Shown: positions 1 to 9,836, counted from the stretch's first letter. The stretch: 64,000 nt of DNA from Panonychus citri (GCF_014898815.1 NW_026515549.1:496001-560000); one strand, 5' to 3'. Notes: generated by a model not told the origin, from the sequence alone. Numbers and translations are program-made.

Positions 1-192
1 ATTAAAAATGTAAACAAAAAATGAACACACAAGCAAACAGGTTATGTTAATTAATCAAAAACAATAGAGTTTACAATAAATTGTCAACAAAATAATTTAA
101 AATCATCAACAGTTTAATTAATTAAATTTCATCTAAAATTTTTATCAACTTGCACAATTGAATGAGTAAATTTTTGGCCAAGAGTTTTATCA

Positions 193-274
193 GTGGACGT
201 GGCCGAGTGGTTAAGGCGATGGACTAGAAATCCATTGGGATTTTCCCGCACAGGTTCGAATCCTGTCGTTCACG
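193..274 (+). tRNA. tRNA-Ser (anticodon AGA)
   Basis: An 82-base class II tRNA that decodes UCU serine codons. The 7-bp acceptor stem pairs GTGGACG (193-199) with CGTTCAC (267-273), with one G-T wobble, and G274 is the discriminator base. The anticodon stem ATGGA/TCCAT encloses a 7-base loop with AGA at 226-228. The A box lies in TGGCCGAGTGG (about 200-210) and the B box is GGTTCGAATCC (253-263). The long variable arm (TGGGATTTTCCC) is what distinguishes serine tRNAs. There is no intron and the CCA end is not encoded, as in eukaryotic nuclear genes. It lies about 390 bases upstream of the RpS6 start codon on the same strand. Confidence 0.97.
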
Positions 275-277
275 AAA

Positions 278-285
278 TTTTTTTT
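278..285 (+). terminator. RNA polymerase III oligo-T terminator of tRNA-Ser
   Basis: A run of eight T residues starts four bases after the last tRNA nucleotide. That is the normal Pol III stop signal. A second TTTT follows at 287-290 as backup. Confidence 0.9.
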
Positions 286-660
286 CTTTTATCTTTCATC
301 GAACTTAAGTTCGAATTGAATCAAACCCTTTTCCATTTCTCTACCAATCAATTAATTGACTCGCTCTTTGTTCAATCAAATCGAAATAATCGATTTTTTT
401 TGTTTCTTTCACTTTTGTCGCTCAATTTGAAAAAAGAAAATTTTTCCAATTTTCGAAAGTTGCGCCATCTGGAGGATCTTTTTGTTTCTTCCTATTTTGG
501 TTTGTGTTGTTTCCGTTTCCGAAACATTAGTTTAAGTGTGTTTATGTTGTGCTTATGTATTAAATTAATTCTGTTTCACTCTTTCCTTAGTTGGATTTAA
601 TTTAATTTAATTTAATTTGGTTATTGTGTTTTAGACTAATTAAAAAAGGAATTTAACAAT
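286..660 (+). promoter_or_regulatory. RpS6 upstream region and probable 5'UTR
   Basis: There is no protein gene here. The open frame that runs out of the tRNA is not coding. Pyrimidine-rich stretches such as CTCTTTCC at about 580-590 resemble the TCT/TOP start sites typical of ribosomal-protein genes, but the transcription start cannot be fixed from sequence. TTTAATTTAATTTAATTTAA is an AT-rich repeat just before the start codon. A CTCF-like site is listed separately. Confidence 0.5.
462..475 (-). promoter_or_regulatory. CTCF-like insulator motif between tRNA-Ser and RpS6
   Basis: Read on the minus strand the site is CCTCCAGATGGCGC. It contains the AGATGGCGC form of the animal CTCF core (AGRKGGCGC) and fits the wider CCASYAGRKGGC consensus at all but one position. 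It is GC-rich in a strongly AT-rich background and sits between a Pol III gene and a Pol II gene. This is a motif match only; binding is unproven. Confidence 0.4.
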
Positions 661-2458
661 ATGAAGGTAAGTTGATGTTTTATTAGATTGATTATTGGTT
701 CTTTCTCTTTGTCCGTTTTGGTTCTGTGTCTTGGTTTTCTGTGTACCGGTCATGATTTTTTCTGTTTCTTTGCTAATTTGTTCTTTTTGTGTATTTTAGC
801 TTAATATCTCTTATCCGGCAACTGGTTGCCAGAAATTATTTGATATCGATGATGAAATGAAAACTAGAATTTTCTATGATAAGCGTATGGGTCAAGAAGT
901 TGATGCATCAACCATTGGCCCCGAATGGAAAGGTTATATCCTTAAAGTTAGTGGTGGAAACGACAAGCAAGGTTTCCCGATGAAACAAGGAGTTCTTACT
1001 AATCAAAGAGTAAGACTTTTATTGGCTACTGGACACTCCTGTTATCGACCAAGACGAACAGGTGAAAGGAAACGAAAATCTGTTCGTGGATGTATTGTCG
1101 ACAGTAACTTAAGTGTCCTTGCTTGTGTTATTGTTCAAAAAGGTTAGTTTTATTTTATTAATGTCTCCTCTCCCCCAAGTAGAGATCAGTTAATTTCAAT
1201 TTTCCATTTTATATTTCAGGTGAACAAGATATTCCTGGTTTAACAGACAAGACTCTTCCTCGTCGATTGGGTCCTAAGCGAGCCAACAAAATCCGAAAGC
1301 TTTTCAACCTTTCAAAAGAAGATGATGTTCGACAATATGTTGTCAGAAGACCTTTACCCGAAAGAGCAGGAAAGAAACCTCGAACGGCTGCACCCAAGAT
1401 TCAAAGATTAATCACCCCACAAAGACTTCAACGAAAGCGTAGATTGATCGCTCTTAAGAGAAACAGAGCTAACAAACAACGTGAGCTCGCTGCTGATTAT
1501 GCTAAATTATTAGCTGCTCGACAAAAGGAAGCACGTCACAAGAAACAAGAAGGTATTTCTCCATTCAATTAACTTTTTGTGTTTTTATTTAACTTATTTT
1601 TAAACTTCAGAAATCCGACGACGTCGTTCATCTGCATCCTCTGGAGTCTCATCAAGACAACAATCTGTCAGTCAACCAGCTCCAACTAAAGGAGCCGTCA
1701 AAGCTGCAGCCAAGTTGGTCGCTAAAGCTAAAGCTACTGCTGCTAAACCAGTAGTCAAAAAATTAACTGGTAAAGTTGCCGCTCCAGTTAAAGGTGCCGT
1801 CAAGCCCGCCGTCTCTAAGGTCGCTCCAAAGGGTAAAGCAGCACCAGCTAAAGCTGCTCCAGCAAAGGGAGCCAAACCAGGAGCTAAACCCACTGGTAAA
1901 ACAGCACCCAAATCGTCAGCCAAGGATGTTAAATCCAAGACAACAACTGGTAAATCAGCTACTCAAGCAAAACCTGGATCAAAAGCAGCACCAAAAACTG
2001 CTACTAAGACCGCAACCAAACCTGGTGCCAAACCAGCAGCAAAACCAGGAGCTAAGCCCACAGGTAAACAACCCGCTAAATCAGCAACTGGCAAAACCCA
2101 AAAATCAGTGACTAAGACAACAGGTAAACCTACTGGTTCTAAAACCGCAACTAAGCCAGTAGCGAAATCATTATCTAAGCCAGCAACAGGAAAAGCTCCA
2201 ACATCCTCCAAACCATCGCTAAACCCGCTGGCAAAGCTCCGGTTCAAGCTAAACCAGCTTCAAAGTGAGTTGATATTTTATCAAATAATTAATTGAAATA
2301 ATTGATTAACATTGATTTACTTTTTGTTCCATTTTAGACCAGCACCAAAACCAACCGCCACAAAATCAGCGCCAGCTAAAGGAGCAAGCGGTGGAAAAGC
2401 TGCCGTTGCCAAAGCAGCCGAAGCAAGGAAAACAAAACCATCTAAACCATCAAAATAG
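661..2458 (+). CDS. RpS6: 40S ribosomal protein S6 with long histone H1-like C-terminal tail
   Basis: Small-subunit protein eS6, the target of S6 kinase. Exons are 661-666 (ATG AAG), 800-1142, 1220-1552, 1611-2264 and 2338-2458, all with GT..AG introns of 58-133 bases. Residues 1-about 235 match animal S6 closely (start MKLNISYPATGCQKLFD, then KEDDVRQYVVRRPL). The RRRRSS kinase-site motif at about 230-235 is kept. The family normally ends near residue 250. Here the frame continues for about 240 residues of Lys/Ala/Pro/Thr repeats of the AKPGAKPTGK type, like histone H1 tails. Mosquito S6 is known to carry a histone-like extension, so there is precedent. Oddity: the exons sum to 1457 bases, one short of a whole number of codons. 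The Lys/Ala/Pro-rich reading moves to another frame near 2200-2217. TAG at 2456 is the stop in the tail-like frame; without a shift, translation would stop at 2460-2462. Confidence 0.96.
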
Positions 2459-2491
2459 ATAAACAAAATCTTAGATAATCAATTGATATAA

Positions 2492-2497
2492 AATAAA
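2492..2497 (+). terminator. Poly(A) signal of RpS6
   Basis: AATAAA lies 34 bases after the RpS6 stop codon, in AT-rich 3' flank. It is the first canonical signal downstream. Confidence 0.75.
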
Positions 2498-3167
2498 GGG
2501 AAACTGTTTTTTTGTCCATCACATATTTTTTTTTAATTTTATTTTTATATTAATTTTATCGCGATGGCCTCTTATTTGAAAAACATAATATTTTAGCCTT
2601 AACATTTTGAGGGGAAAAAAGTGTTAGGAATATTTGATTTAAGGGAAAACAACTTGGAAAAGAGAAACAATTAGCTCTTTTGATTGAGCTGAACAATTAA
2701 CAAATAAATTGAGGTAATAATTTTGTAAACAAAAAATCATAAGACAAATAAATAGGAAATACAAGGATATGAGTGACACTGGGAATAAGACGTTGAATCA
2801 AAGTAATTGATTGGAAAAAGAAACTGATTAAGCAAAAATTAATTGATAATTTGTCTCATTCTTTGGTCACCACAATAGTTATGAGAAAAAATCTAAAAAA
2901 AAGTTTCTTTTCTTTTGTTCCCTTAATTAATATCCCTTAACTGACCCTCAAAGGAAAAAATTAGAGCCAATTAATTGCGAGAACAATATTGGCTTTTGAA
3001 GATTGATACATTCACTTTCATACTTTTAACTGATCAAATTAACTGTTAATTGTTAGCAAATTGACCAGAAAAAGATGAAAAACATTCTAATTTTAAATTC
3101 TATTCTAAATTTAAATTTAACCCGAGACTGTGACGATTCGATGATTAGGTTAGTCGATCTTCTAACA
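2498..3167. other. Convergent 3' flank between RpS6 and GLD2
   Basis: AT-rich intergenic sequence with no coding pattern. It should contain the 3'UTRs of RpS6 (plus) and GLD2 (minus). I see no minus-strand AATAAA close to the GLD2 stop; the nearest obvious one is near 2538-2543, about 625 bases downstream. GLD2 may use that site or a non-canonical signal. Confidence 0.5.
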
Positions 3168-4891
3168 TCAAAATGGTGGAAGATTCAACAACAATTTACT
3201 CGAATACGTGTGTTGAGGGTAAACCAAATAATGAGAGTAATGATCATGGATATGAACTTTGTTCGGAGGATGATAAATATATTCACTTGGATTATTGTGG
3301 TTTTGAGGATTGTTGATAGAACCCGAATGACCACTGACCATTCCACCGACGGTACTACCATTGCAACTACTCGTGGTACTACTGTTACTACTACTATTGC
3401 AGTTTCCATGTTTGACTTTGAAAAAACGATCATCAAATGTAGTAAATGTCGGTAATGTTGGGCCATAGGAAGACATTGGTGAGAACGACGGAGGTTCATT
3501 AAGTATGATACTCGAAAGTGTTTGAGTTTTCATGATTTTGGCATAACTTTGACGAAACACATCCAATATATGATTAAACGCTTCTTCATCATAAACTGAT
3601 TTCGCTGTATTGGTCCGATCAAACGGCTCTTCCACACAAATATAATTCCAATGTTTCGGATTGTTTTTCGGAGCGACATGTTCACGAGCCTTGGACTTTG
3701 GTATTGTGCCTCCGGTGCGAATGCAAATTGCATTATTACCATAATCGAATTTGTAACTGAAATAATCTAAAAAGCCAATAAAAAGTCGACTTAATGAATC
3801 TTTGTTATTCGATTGCCATTCAGGAATCTCCTCGAAAAGACTCAGCTGAGTTATATCGGAATCGGGATGAAATTTATCGGGCATCAGTTTGTTAAGACAA
3901 GGCAACACTGGGGGATCACAACCACCTTGAAATCAATTGGAAAAAGAGATTTAAATTAATAGAACCATTAAAGAGCAATGAGAATGACAATTGATTAACT
4001 TACATTGCAAATAATGAATAACCATTAAGACAATTGTGTAACTAGAAATGGTCTTGTTTCGTGCATTGTTAATGCCATTTTGACGAGCCCACGTTTTTGC
4101 CGTTAACACCAAAGGCTGAACTCGTTTATCCACTAAAACAATGAGCCGAAAATAAATACAAATAATAAATGAATAGAGAACGGAAAACAATACCAGAGCT
4201 AAATTGTTGGTAAATTCTCACTTCTATTGTAAAACTCGATTAATTGTGTATTCCTTATTCCAACAATATTATTAAAGTTAAGGTCGATCTCGATTCCACT
4301 TTCAGAATCAGTAAACTTTAAAATTGGTACTTTAGCCAATATTAACTTAGTGTTTTTTACAAAAGCTACAAATCAAGACAGAGAAGATTAGGTGAGACAA
4401 TTAATTTCATCATCAAATCAATCGACTTACGCAGTCGGGACAATATCCTTTCAGCCCATTTTAAAACAGGAATAGCATAACGTAAATGGCACATCTTTTC
4501 ACCGATACTATCAACCACCAAACAAAGATCAATGTCACTGTTATTTGTCCCGAGGCCATTCAATGATGAACCAACCATGTAAAGGTCGATAGCTAAATCA
4601 ATGATAAAATGAACAATTAGCAAATGAGATGGAAACTCAACCAATTGTCTCATATGATCAACTCACGGAACTCAGTGTGCATCCGAAGCATGTTATAGAT
4701 TATTTGTCTCAGCATCTTCTTCCTCTTGAATACTTCACAGCTCTGCCTGTGGGTTTCAACCAAATCTTTAATTTCATAAGAAATCTGAGTGATTAAGAGA
4801 GAGAAAAAATAAACAATCAATTAGTAGATTGATTTGAAGTGAACAATCAAGGTTAGAAATTGAGACTCACCCGATCCATTGTTTGGCACAT
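3168..4891 (-). CDS. Gld2: GLD2-type cytoplasmic poly(A) RNA polymerase
   Basis: Non-canonical poly(A) polymerase that lengthens mRNA tails in the cytoplasm (TENT2/PAPD4; GLD-2 in worms, wispy/Gld2 in flies). Six exons on the minus strand: 4891-4871, 4784-4667, 4592-4431, 4365-4222, 4132-4004 and 3925-3168. Introns are 65-89 bases, and phases join exactly into 1332 bases (443 residues). The nucleotidyltransferase signature VGSSLNGLGTNNSDID gives the GS motif and first two catalytic Asp residues. The third Asp is in IEIDLNFNN. A central segment VQPLVLTAKTWARQNGINN and the PAP-associated motif YICVEEPFDRTNTA follow, all in family order. The last ~90 residues are a Ser/Asn/His-rich tail. The start is the first in-frame ATG after a stop, so the usual N-terminal extension is short or lies on an unseen exon. 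It diverges from PTCD1. Confidence 0.93.
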
Positions 4892-4905
4892 TATATTCCG
4901 ACCAT
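4891..4905 (-). promoter_or_regulatory. Four-codon upstream ORF overlapping the GLD2 start codon
   Basis: ATG at 4905 opens the reading frame MVGI and ends with TAA at 4893-4891. The last A of this stop is also the first A of the GLD2 ATG (TAATG). Such an overlap can couple termination to re-initiation or repress the main frame. It matters only if the mRNA starts upstream of 4905, which the sequence does not show. Confidence 0.4.
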
Positions 4906-6396
4906 AAATTTGATTAGTAAATAAGTGATTAAACGATGGTCACAATTAACTAGATAAGATGTTGATTGGAAATTGATTCAATGAAAATGTGAAGTATAGG
5001 AAATGTAAATGTAAAGGTAAAGGTAAAGAGGTGATGGATTTACATGGATTAGATTAAATTGGATTAGCAGAAAGGTTGAACCTTAATTTCAGTAAGAATT
5101 GTAAATTGAGAGGTTAATCACTATTTAACTGGTAATTGTAACAAGTCAACTGATTTTGGTAACCAAGGTGTGATGGTGGATGATGAAGATGATCAAGATG
5201 ATGAAAAGTGTAACGTTAATCTCAAGGGTACCAAAAGAGTTGATCATCAAATGGTATTGGAAACAAATGTAAACACAATTATAGAATCAATTTGGGTAAA
5301 TGTAATCATTGTTTTCCTTTAAATTGTAACTCATTTAAATTCATCTCAATTTACACTTGGTTGTTTAACGAATAACAATTAGGAGCAATTAAAATAATTC
5401 GTATTGTTTTAATTGTGGAAAGAAAATAAGAAAATAATTTAATTCTAACGAGAGGTTAATGTTTTCTTCGGGTGAGAAAAACCGATTTCATTTAATTTCT
5501 TTCATTTGTTATTCTTTTCTTTAAATGATCAGAAATTTTTATTATCGGATTTAAAGGAACAATTTGATTATCTTGATTGTAACTGCAATTAATAGTCGTC
5601 ACTGGTTTTCGATTATTAATCAATTGTTCCAATATCGTTTAATTTTGATTCTTTTCAAGAGAAACATTGGTTCAATTAACTTTCATTATTTTCGGCTAAT
5701 CAGTTTTATCGATCATACTAATCAGTTGATTGTCTGACAATGTTTAACGTAAATCATTGTGATAATCATGATTAGCTGATTAATCTGATTAACTTTTTTT
5801 TTCTTCAACTTTTAGAACTAAAAGTTTTTCAATCAAAATCTTCACTCGATTGGTTAAGTTTCTTTAGTGTAACAATTAACTTATTGAAGACCAAAATAAT
5901 TTCGAGAAACAGTTTCATCATTGATTGTTGTAAATTGTGTTGATTTTGGTTAGATATTTAATCTACAATTAACAACAATTTACATTGTAATCTAAATCAT
6001 TGGTCAACATCATTTCAACATCCAAACAAAAAATTTAGCTCTTCAATTGATTACATTTACTTGTTTTCCATTAACTTTAACATTTGAATTAACTTTTCTT
6101 TCGGACAATTGAACCTACATAACTATCAACTAAATTGGAGAATTAGTTAATTAGTTAATTAGTTAAGTGATTACTTGATTGTTAATTTCATCTTGGAAAC
6201 TAACTTTTGATTTGAGCGCTTCTTTCGTTTCATGGTAACCAAACATGTGCTTTCATTTGTTTATTTTCATTTCTCTTCATTTATTTGGTTCAATTGAATT
6301 AATGATTGTTTTCATTTAATTTGAATAATTAAATTTTTTTATTATGTTCGATTGATTCTATTGATTCTACTGTTGATCTCTAGTCAATTTAGCATT
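4906..6396. promoter_or_regulatory. Shared upstream region of divergent GLD2 and PTCD1
   Basis: About 1.5 kb of AT-rich sequence with no credible coding frame. It holds GTAAAG-type short tandem repeats near 5000-5030 and a TTAGTTAA tandem near 6143-6165. There are many homeodomain-like TTAATTG/CAATTAA words. A tiny ATG frame (MFD) opens at 6344, shortly before the PTCD1 start. No TATA box or initiator can be chosen with confidence. Confidence 0.45.
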
Positions 6397-8520
6397 ATGT
6401 TAACTTTCTCTGTAATTAGATCTCTTGACCGTTTAGGTTCACAAATAATCCGTAACAAAGTGATGACAAAATTAAATTGTGAATTTGTGATTGGTAAAAG
6501 ATACTATTCTCTAAATAGTGATGGTGATAATTTTGATTCCAGGTCAAAGTTTAAAAGTAAAGAAAGAGAAAAAGAGGTTAAACATGGTAAAAGTGGTGAA
6601 AATAATCCCGATGTTTTTGGTCAATTTGGTGTTGATGAAGATTTTGTTATGCCTTTGAAGTCAGAAAGTTTACCTGATGATGATGATGGTTACGATACAT
6701 TAGAGATTAATCGTAATCGTCGTCATATTTTATACTATAAGAATAAATTTGCCGAGTTAATTCATGGTTCTAGAGTTGGCAAAGCCAAGATCGTGGAAGC
6801 GCTGAAATTATTTGACGACATGCGGATGGACGATCGGAAAAAAGTACAACCCTACATGTACACTTTACTTATTTCTGGTGCGGCTGAAAATGGTTACACT
6901 GAAAAAGCATTTGAACTGTTTGAAGAAGCGTTGAAAGCTAAATTAAAACCAACATTTGCTACAATTACCGCTCTATTCAACGCTTGTGCTGAATGTCCAT
7001 TCAAAGAGATGGGACTGGAAAAAGCGATATGGTTGAGGAAGTGGTTATATGAAGTGGCCAATATTCAATTGAATCAATCTCAATATCATGCAATGATTAA
7101 AGCTTTTGGTAAATTGGGTGATCTCAAAACAGCCTATCAATGTGTTGATGAAATGGCAGAGAAAGACATTGCCATTGATACTGTCACATTTAACCATTTA
7201 TTAGTTGCTTCAATTAGTCAACCAGAAAATGGATTTGGTGAAGCAATTAAATTATATCGACGAATGAGATTTCATAAGATTCCCAGAGAATTAAAAACTT
7301 ACAATTTACTCTTAAAAGCAACCAAAGATTGTGGAATTGGTGATAAAGAAAATTTTACTAAATTAATTCATCAATGGTTTAATATGGATCGAGTTAAATA
7401 TAACGAGAAGAGGCGTCCACCTAAACAAGTGAATTCAAAGAAATCAAAGTTAATTAACGAACCAACTAATCCAAAAATGTCTTTTTCTAATGACAAAGTT
7501 TTCGATTATCTACCTGATGGAAGTGTCAAAGAATTAAATTTAGAAGAATTGGAAAATGACACTTCAAATGATATAATCCAATCAAATAATAACGAAAATG
7601 GATTAATGTTAACGCAACCCAATTTCTTGGTCTCATCCAAATATCTCCAAATGTCTAATGTTATCAACATTGATTACGAATCACTTAGTGATTGGAGAAA
7701 TCGTTTCCAATTAATTGGAGGAACTGAAGGTTTTCTTCATCTTCTTACAAGCGAATCAGTTAAACCCGATATCAAAACATTCACCTTAATGTTGGATCTT
7801 CTACCGGGAAACAATCAATGTGAAGATGATTTGATCGATTGCATGAAACAATTTAAGGTCAAACCTGATACTGGAATATTCAATCAAATAATCAAAAGAC
7901 GTTGTTATCGGAATGACATTTATTCTGCTAAAAAGGCTTTCGCTGAGATGCAATTGAATCAAATTCCCGTTGATTTAGCAACTTTCGGTGTTCTCGCTTC
8001 TGGTTGTAGAAACGTTAAAATGGCTAATCAGTTTTTCAAAGATTTAACTGATTCTGGATTTAGACCCAATATTCAAATAATCGGAGCCATGATGAAGAAA
8101 GCTTGTTTTCTCAAGGATATTGTAACCATGGAATTAATCCTGAAAAAGATGACACAATTTTCTATTCCCGCTGATAGAAGGATAATCGATGTTATAACTT
8201 TGACCATTGAAGAAATTGATAAAATCCTTTGGTCCATTGAGAAGGGAAAACAAAAAGCATTTGGACATTTCTTGAATCCAGAATTTCCCTCGAATTTCAA
8301 TAAATTCAAACGTTTCTTTGAACAATGGGCCAGTAATACTGATATCGAGATTAATCATCCATGGGATCAATTTAAATATCAACGAAGAGATTGGCAGTAT
8401 TATAAGATGAGAAGTTTCGAGAAAACAGTTAAATCAAAATTAATGGAAAGATCTGAAGTTAAAAAAGCAGTCGAATCAGGAGCTAAAGTTAATGTACATA
8501 AATTGATCCACGATTTTTGA
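6397..8520 (+). CDS. PTCD1: PTCD1-like mitochondrial pentatricopeptide repeat protein
   Basis: A 707-residue, single-exon protein matching animal PTCD1, a mitochondrial PPR protein linked to leucyl-tRNA processing and large-ribosomal-subunit RNA. Start: ATG 6397 is the first ATG in the frame; open codons before it lack an ATG. The N-terminus MLTFSVIRSLDRLGSQI, with Arg/Lys and no acidic cluster, looks like a mitochondrial targeting peptide, followed by a charged low-complexity linker. From about residue 150 come helical repeats (PYMYTLLISGAAENGYTEKA, then ITALFNACAECPF, YHAMIKAFGKLGDLKTAY, FNHLLVASI, YNLLLKATKDCGIGD). These match PTCD1 repeat order. A second PPR block starts near residue 457. 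The C-terminus is basic. PTCD1 is preferred over other PPR proteins because of the ALFNACAE and CGIGD segments. Confidence 0.85.
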   Translation: MLTFSVIRSLDRLGSQIIRNKVMTKLNCEFVIGKRYYSLNSDGDNFDSRSKFKSKEREKEVKHGKSGENNPDVFGQFGVDEDFVMPLKSESLPDDDDGYDTLEINRNRRHILYYKNKFAELIHGSRVGKAKIVEALKLFDDMRMDDRKKVQPYMYTLLISGAAENGYTEKAFELFEEALKAKLKPTFATITALFNACAECPFKEMGLEKAIWLRKWLYEVANIQLNQSQYHAMIKAFGKLGDLKTAYQCVDEMAEKDIAIDTVTFNHLLVASISQPENGFGEAIKLYRRMRFHKIPRELKTYNLLLKATKDCGIGDKENFTKLIHQWFNMDRVKYNEKRRPPKQVNSKKSKLINEPTNPKMSFSNDKVFDYLPDGSVKELNLEELENDTSNDIIQSNNNENGLMLTQPNFLVSSKYLQMSNVINIDYESLSDWRNRFQLIGGTEGFLHLLTSESVKPDIKTFTLMLDLLPGNNQCEDDLIDCMKQFKVKPDTGIFNQIIKRRCYRNDIYSAKKAFAEMQLNQIPVDLATFGVLASGCRNVKMANQFFKDLTDSGFRPNIQIIGAMMKKACFLKDIVTMELILKKMTQFSIPADRRIIDVITLTIEEIDKILWSIEKGKQKAFGHFLNPEFPSNFNKFKRFFEQWASNTDIEINHPWDQFKYQRRDWQYYKMRSFEKTVKSKLMERSEVKKAVESGAKVNVHKLIHDF

Positions 8521-8582
8521 GAACAAAAGATTTGATAAATCTTGAATAGATGAACTTAATAGAGAGAAAAAAATCATATTGT

Positions 8583-8622
8583 AATAAATATGTCGATGTA
8601 TTGTCAAAATTAATTAAATAAA
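8583..8622 (+). terminator. Poly(A) signals of PTCD1
   Basis: Two AATAAA hexamers, at 8583-8588 and 8617-8622, lie 62 and 96 bases after the PTCD1 stop. Either could direct cleavage. Confidence 0.65.
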
Positions 8623-9003
8623 ATCTAAATCAAATGAAATAATCTCGTTGCAAAGTTCAATCAACAAAAATATTAATTCCTCATAGAATCAAATCTCCAA
8701 AATTACTCAGAATTGAAAAATCTTTAAAGCCATAATCCAAATTGATGCATCGATTCAAACAATCTCATTGATTGCTGATTTAGTTACAGAGAAATCGAAA
8801 TCAAAATCAAAATTAGATTTGAAAAAAAAAGTTTAGTGGTAAAAATGAGTTTTCGAAAATCGCGGTTTTCCAGCCAAAGAATGAATTTGTTGTCATGGAA
8901 ACTACGGCTTAGAATTTAAGTTTCCTTTTCCGGTAGCTCTGTGATCTTTTCTTAGTGTTTTGAAATTCTTTTAGTTTTTCTTGTTTAATTTAATTTAATT
9001 AAG
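8623..9003 (+). promoter_or_regulatory. RpS9 promoter region with TOP-like start and 5' leader
   Basis: Intergenic sequence between PTCD1 and RpS9. The left part is featureless AT-rich DNA. From about 8860 it becomes less AT-rich and includes TTTCCTTTTCCGG at 8921-8933, a polypyrimidine stretch of the type where ribosomal-protein mRNAs start (5' TOP). Transcription probably begins there. The leader then runs to a splice donor after 9003. Confidence 0.5.
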
Positions 9004-9111
9004 GTAATTAATTTAATTTTGTGAATAACTATCGTTTTCTTATTGTGACTTGATAGACTTTGTGTTGCTAATTTAACCTTTTCTCTTTTTAATTTGCTTG
9101 TTTCTCTTCAG
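9004..9111 (+). other. 5'UTR intron of RpS9
   Basis: A donor AAG|GTAATT at 9004 and an acceptor TTTCTCTTCAG|TAG ending at 9111, with a long pyrimidine tract, define a 108-base intron 11 bases before the RpS9 ATG. Leader introns directly before the start codon are common in ribosomal-protein genes. Confidence 0.7.
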
Positions 9112-9122
9112 TAGCAGACAAA

Positions 9123-9791
9123 ATGGTCCGCGTCAAAACTGTTCATAGTAAAACCTATGTTACTCCTCGTCGTCCCTTTGAAAAGGAGCGTTTGGACCAA
9201 GAATTGAAGATTATTGGTGAATATGGTCTTAGAAACAAACGTGAAGTATGGCGAGTTAAATATACCTTAGCTAAAATTCGAAAAGCTGCTCGAGAATTAT
9301 TGACTTTGGATGAGAAAGATCCTAAACGTCTTTTTGAAGGTAATGCTTTATTGCGAAGACTTGTCCGAATTGGTGTATTGGATGAAACCCGAATGAAACT
9401 CGATTACGTCTTGGGTCTTAAGATTGAAGATTTCTTGGAACGACGTCTCCAAACCCAAGTACTAAAACACGGTCTTGCTAAATCAATCCATCATGCTCGT
9501 GTTCTCATTAGGCAAAGACACATTGCTGTCTGCAAACAAGTGGTTAACGTACCTTCATTCATTGTTAGGTAATTGTCTCTTCTTTATACCAATCTAATGC
9601 GTCTAGTTATTATTTTATCACTAATGTCTAATGTTTTGTTTCTTTTTCTAACTATCAGATTGGATTCTGAGAAGCACATAGACTTCTCAATGAAATCACC
9701 ATTCAGTGGTGGACGACCAGGTCGTGTCAAGAGGAAGAACGCTCGCAAACAAAAGAGCTCTGCTGCCGCAGAAGAAGAGGATGAAGATTAG
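9123..9791 (+). CDS. RpS9: 40S ribosomal protein S9
   Basis: Small-subunit protein uS4, which binds 18S rRNA and contributes to decoding accuracy. Two coding exons, 9123-9568 and 9659-9791, are split inside an Arg codon (FIV-R-LDSEK) by a 90-base GT..AG intron. The total is 579 bases (192 residues; human S9 has 194). The N-terminus MVRVKTVHSKTYVTPRRPFE and the S4 RNA-binding segment (QVLKHGLAKSIHHARVLIRQ onward, about residues 112-160) are almost canonical. The C-terminus is basic then acidic (KRKNARKQK, then EEEDED), as in other animals. Reading into the intron gives an immediate TAA, so the splice is required. It lies downstream of PTCD1 on the same strand and next to the 3' end of the disco gene, which points toward it. 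Confidence 0.98.
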
Positions 9792-9830
9792 ACTTAATCT
9801 TTTTGTTTATATAAGTTTCAAATGATTTCC

Positions 9831-9836
9831 AATAAA
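9831..9836 (+). terminator. Poly(A) signal of RpS9
   Basis: AATAAA lies 40 bases after the RpS9 stop, preceded by a short AT-rich 3'UTR. Confidence 0.8.

Noticed and set aside
193..600. A 135-codon plus-strand open frame starting at the tRNA
   Set aside because: Its first third is the tRNA-Ser gene itself and the rest is Phe/Leu/Ser-rich translation of T-rich leader DNA. There is no protein pattern.
1776..2111. Gln/Leu/Pro-rich frame overlapping the RpS6 tail
   Set aside because: It is the shifted reading of the same tandem Lys/Ala/Pro codons; the splice-compatible frame is the H1-like one.
1672..2247. Two minus-strand open frames (Ala/Gly/Leu/Val-rich) opposite the RpS6 tail
   Set aside because: They are the antisense of GC-richer Lys/Ala/Pro codons, which avoid stops on both strands. 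The composition is an artefact.
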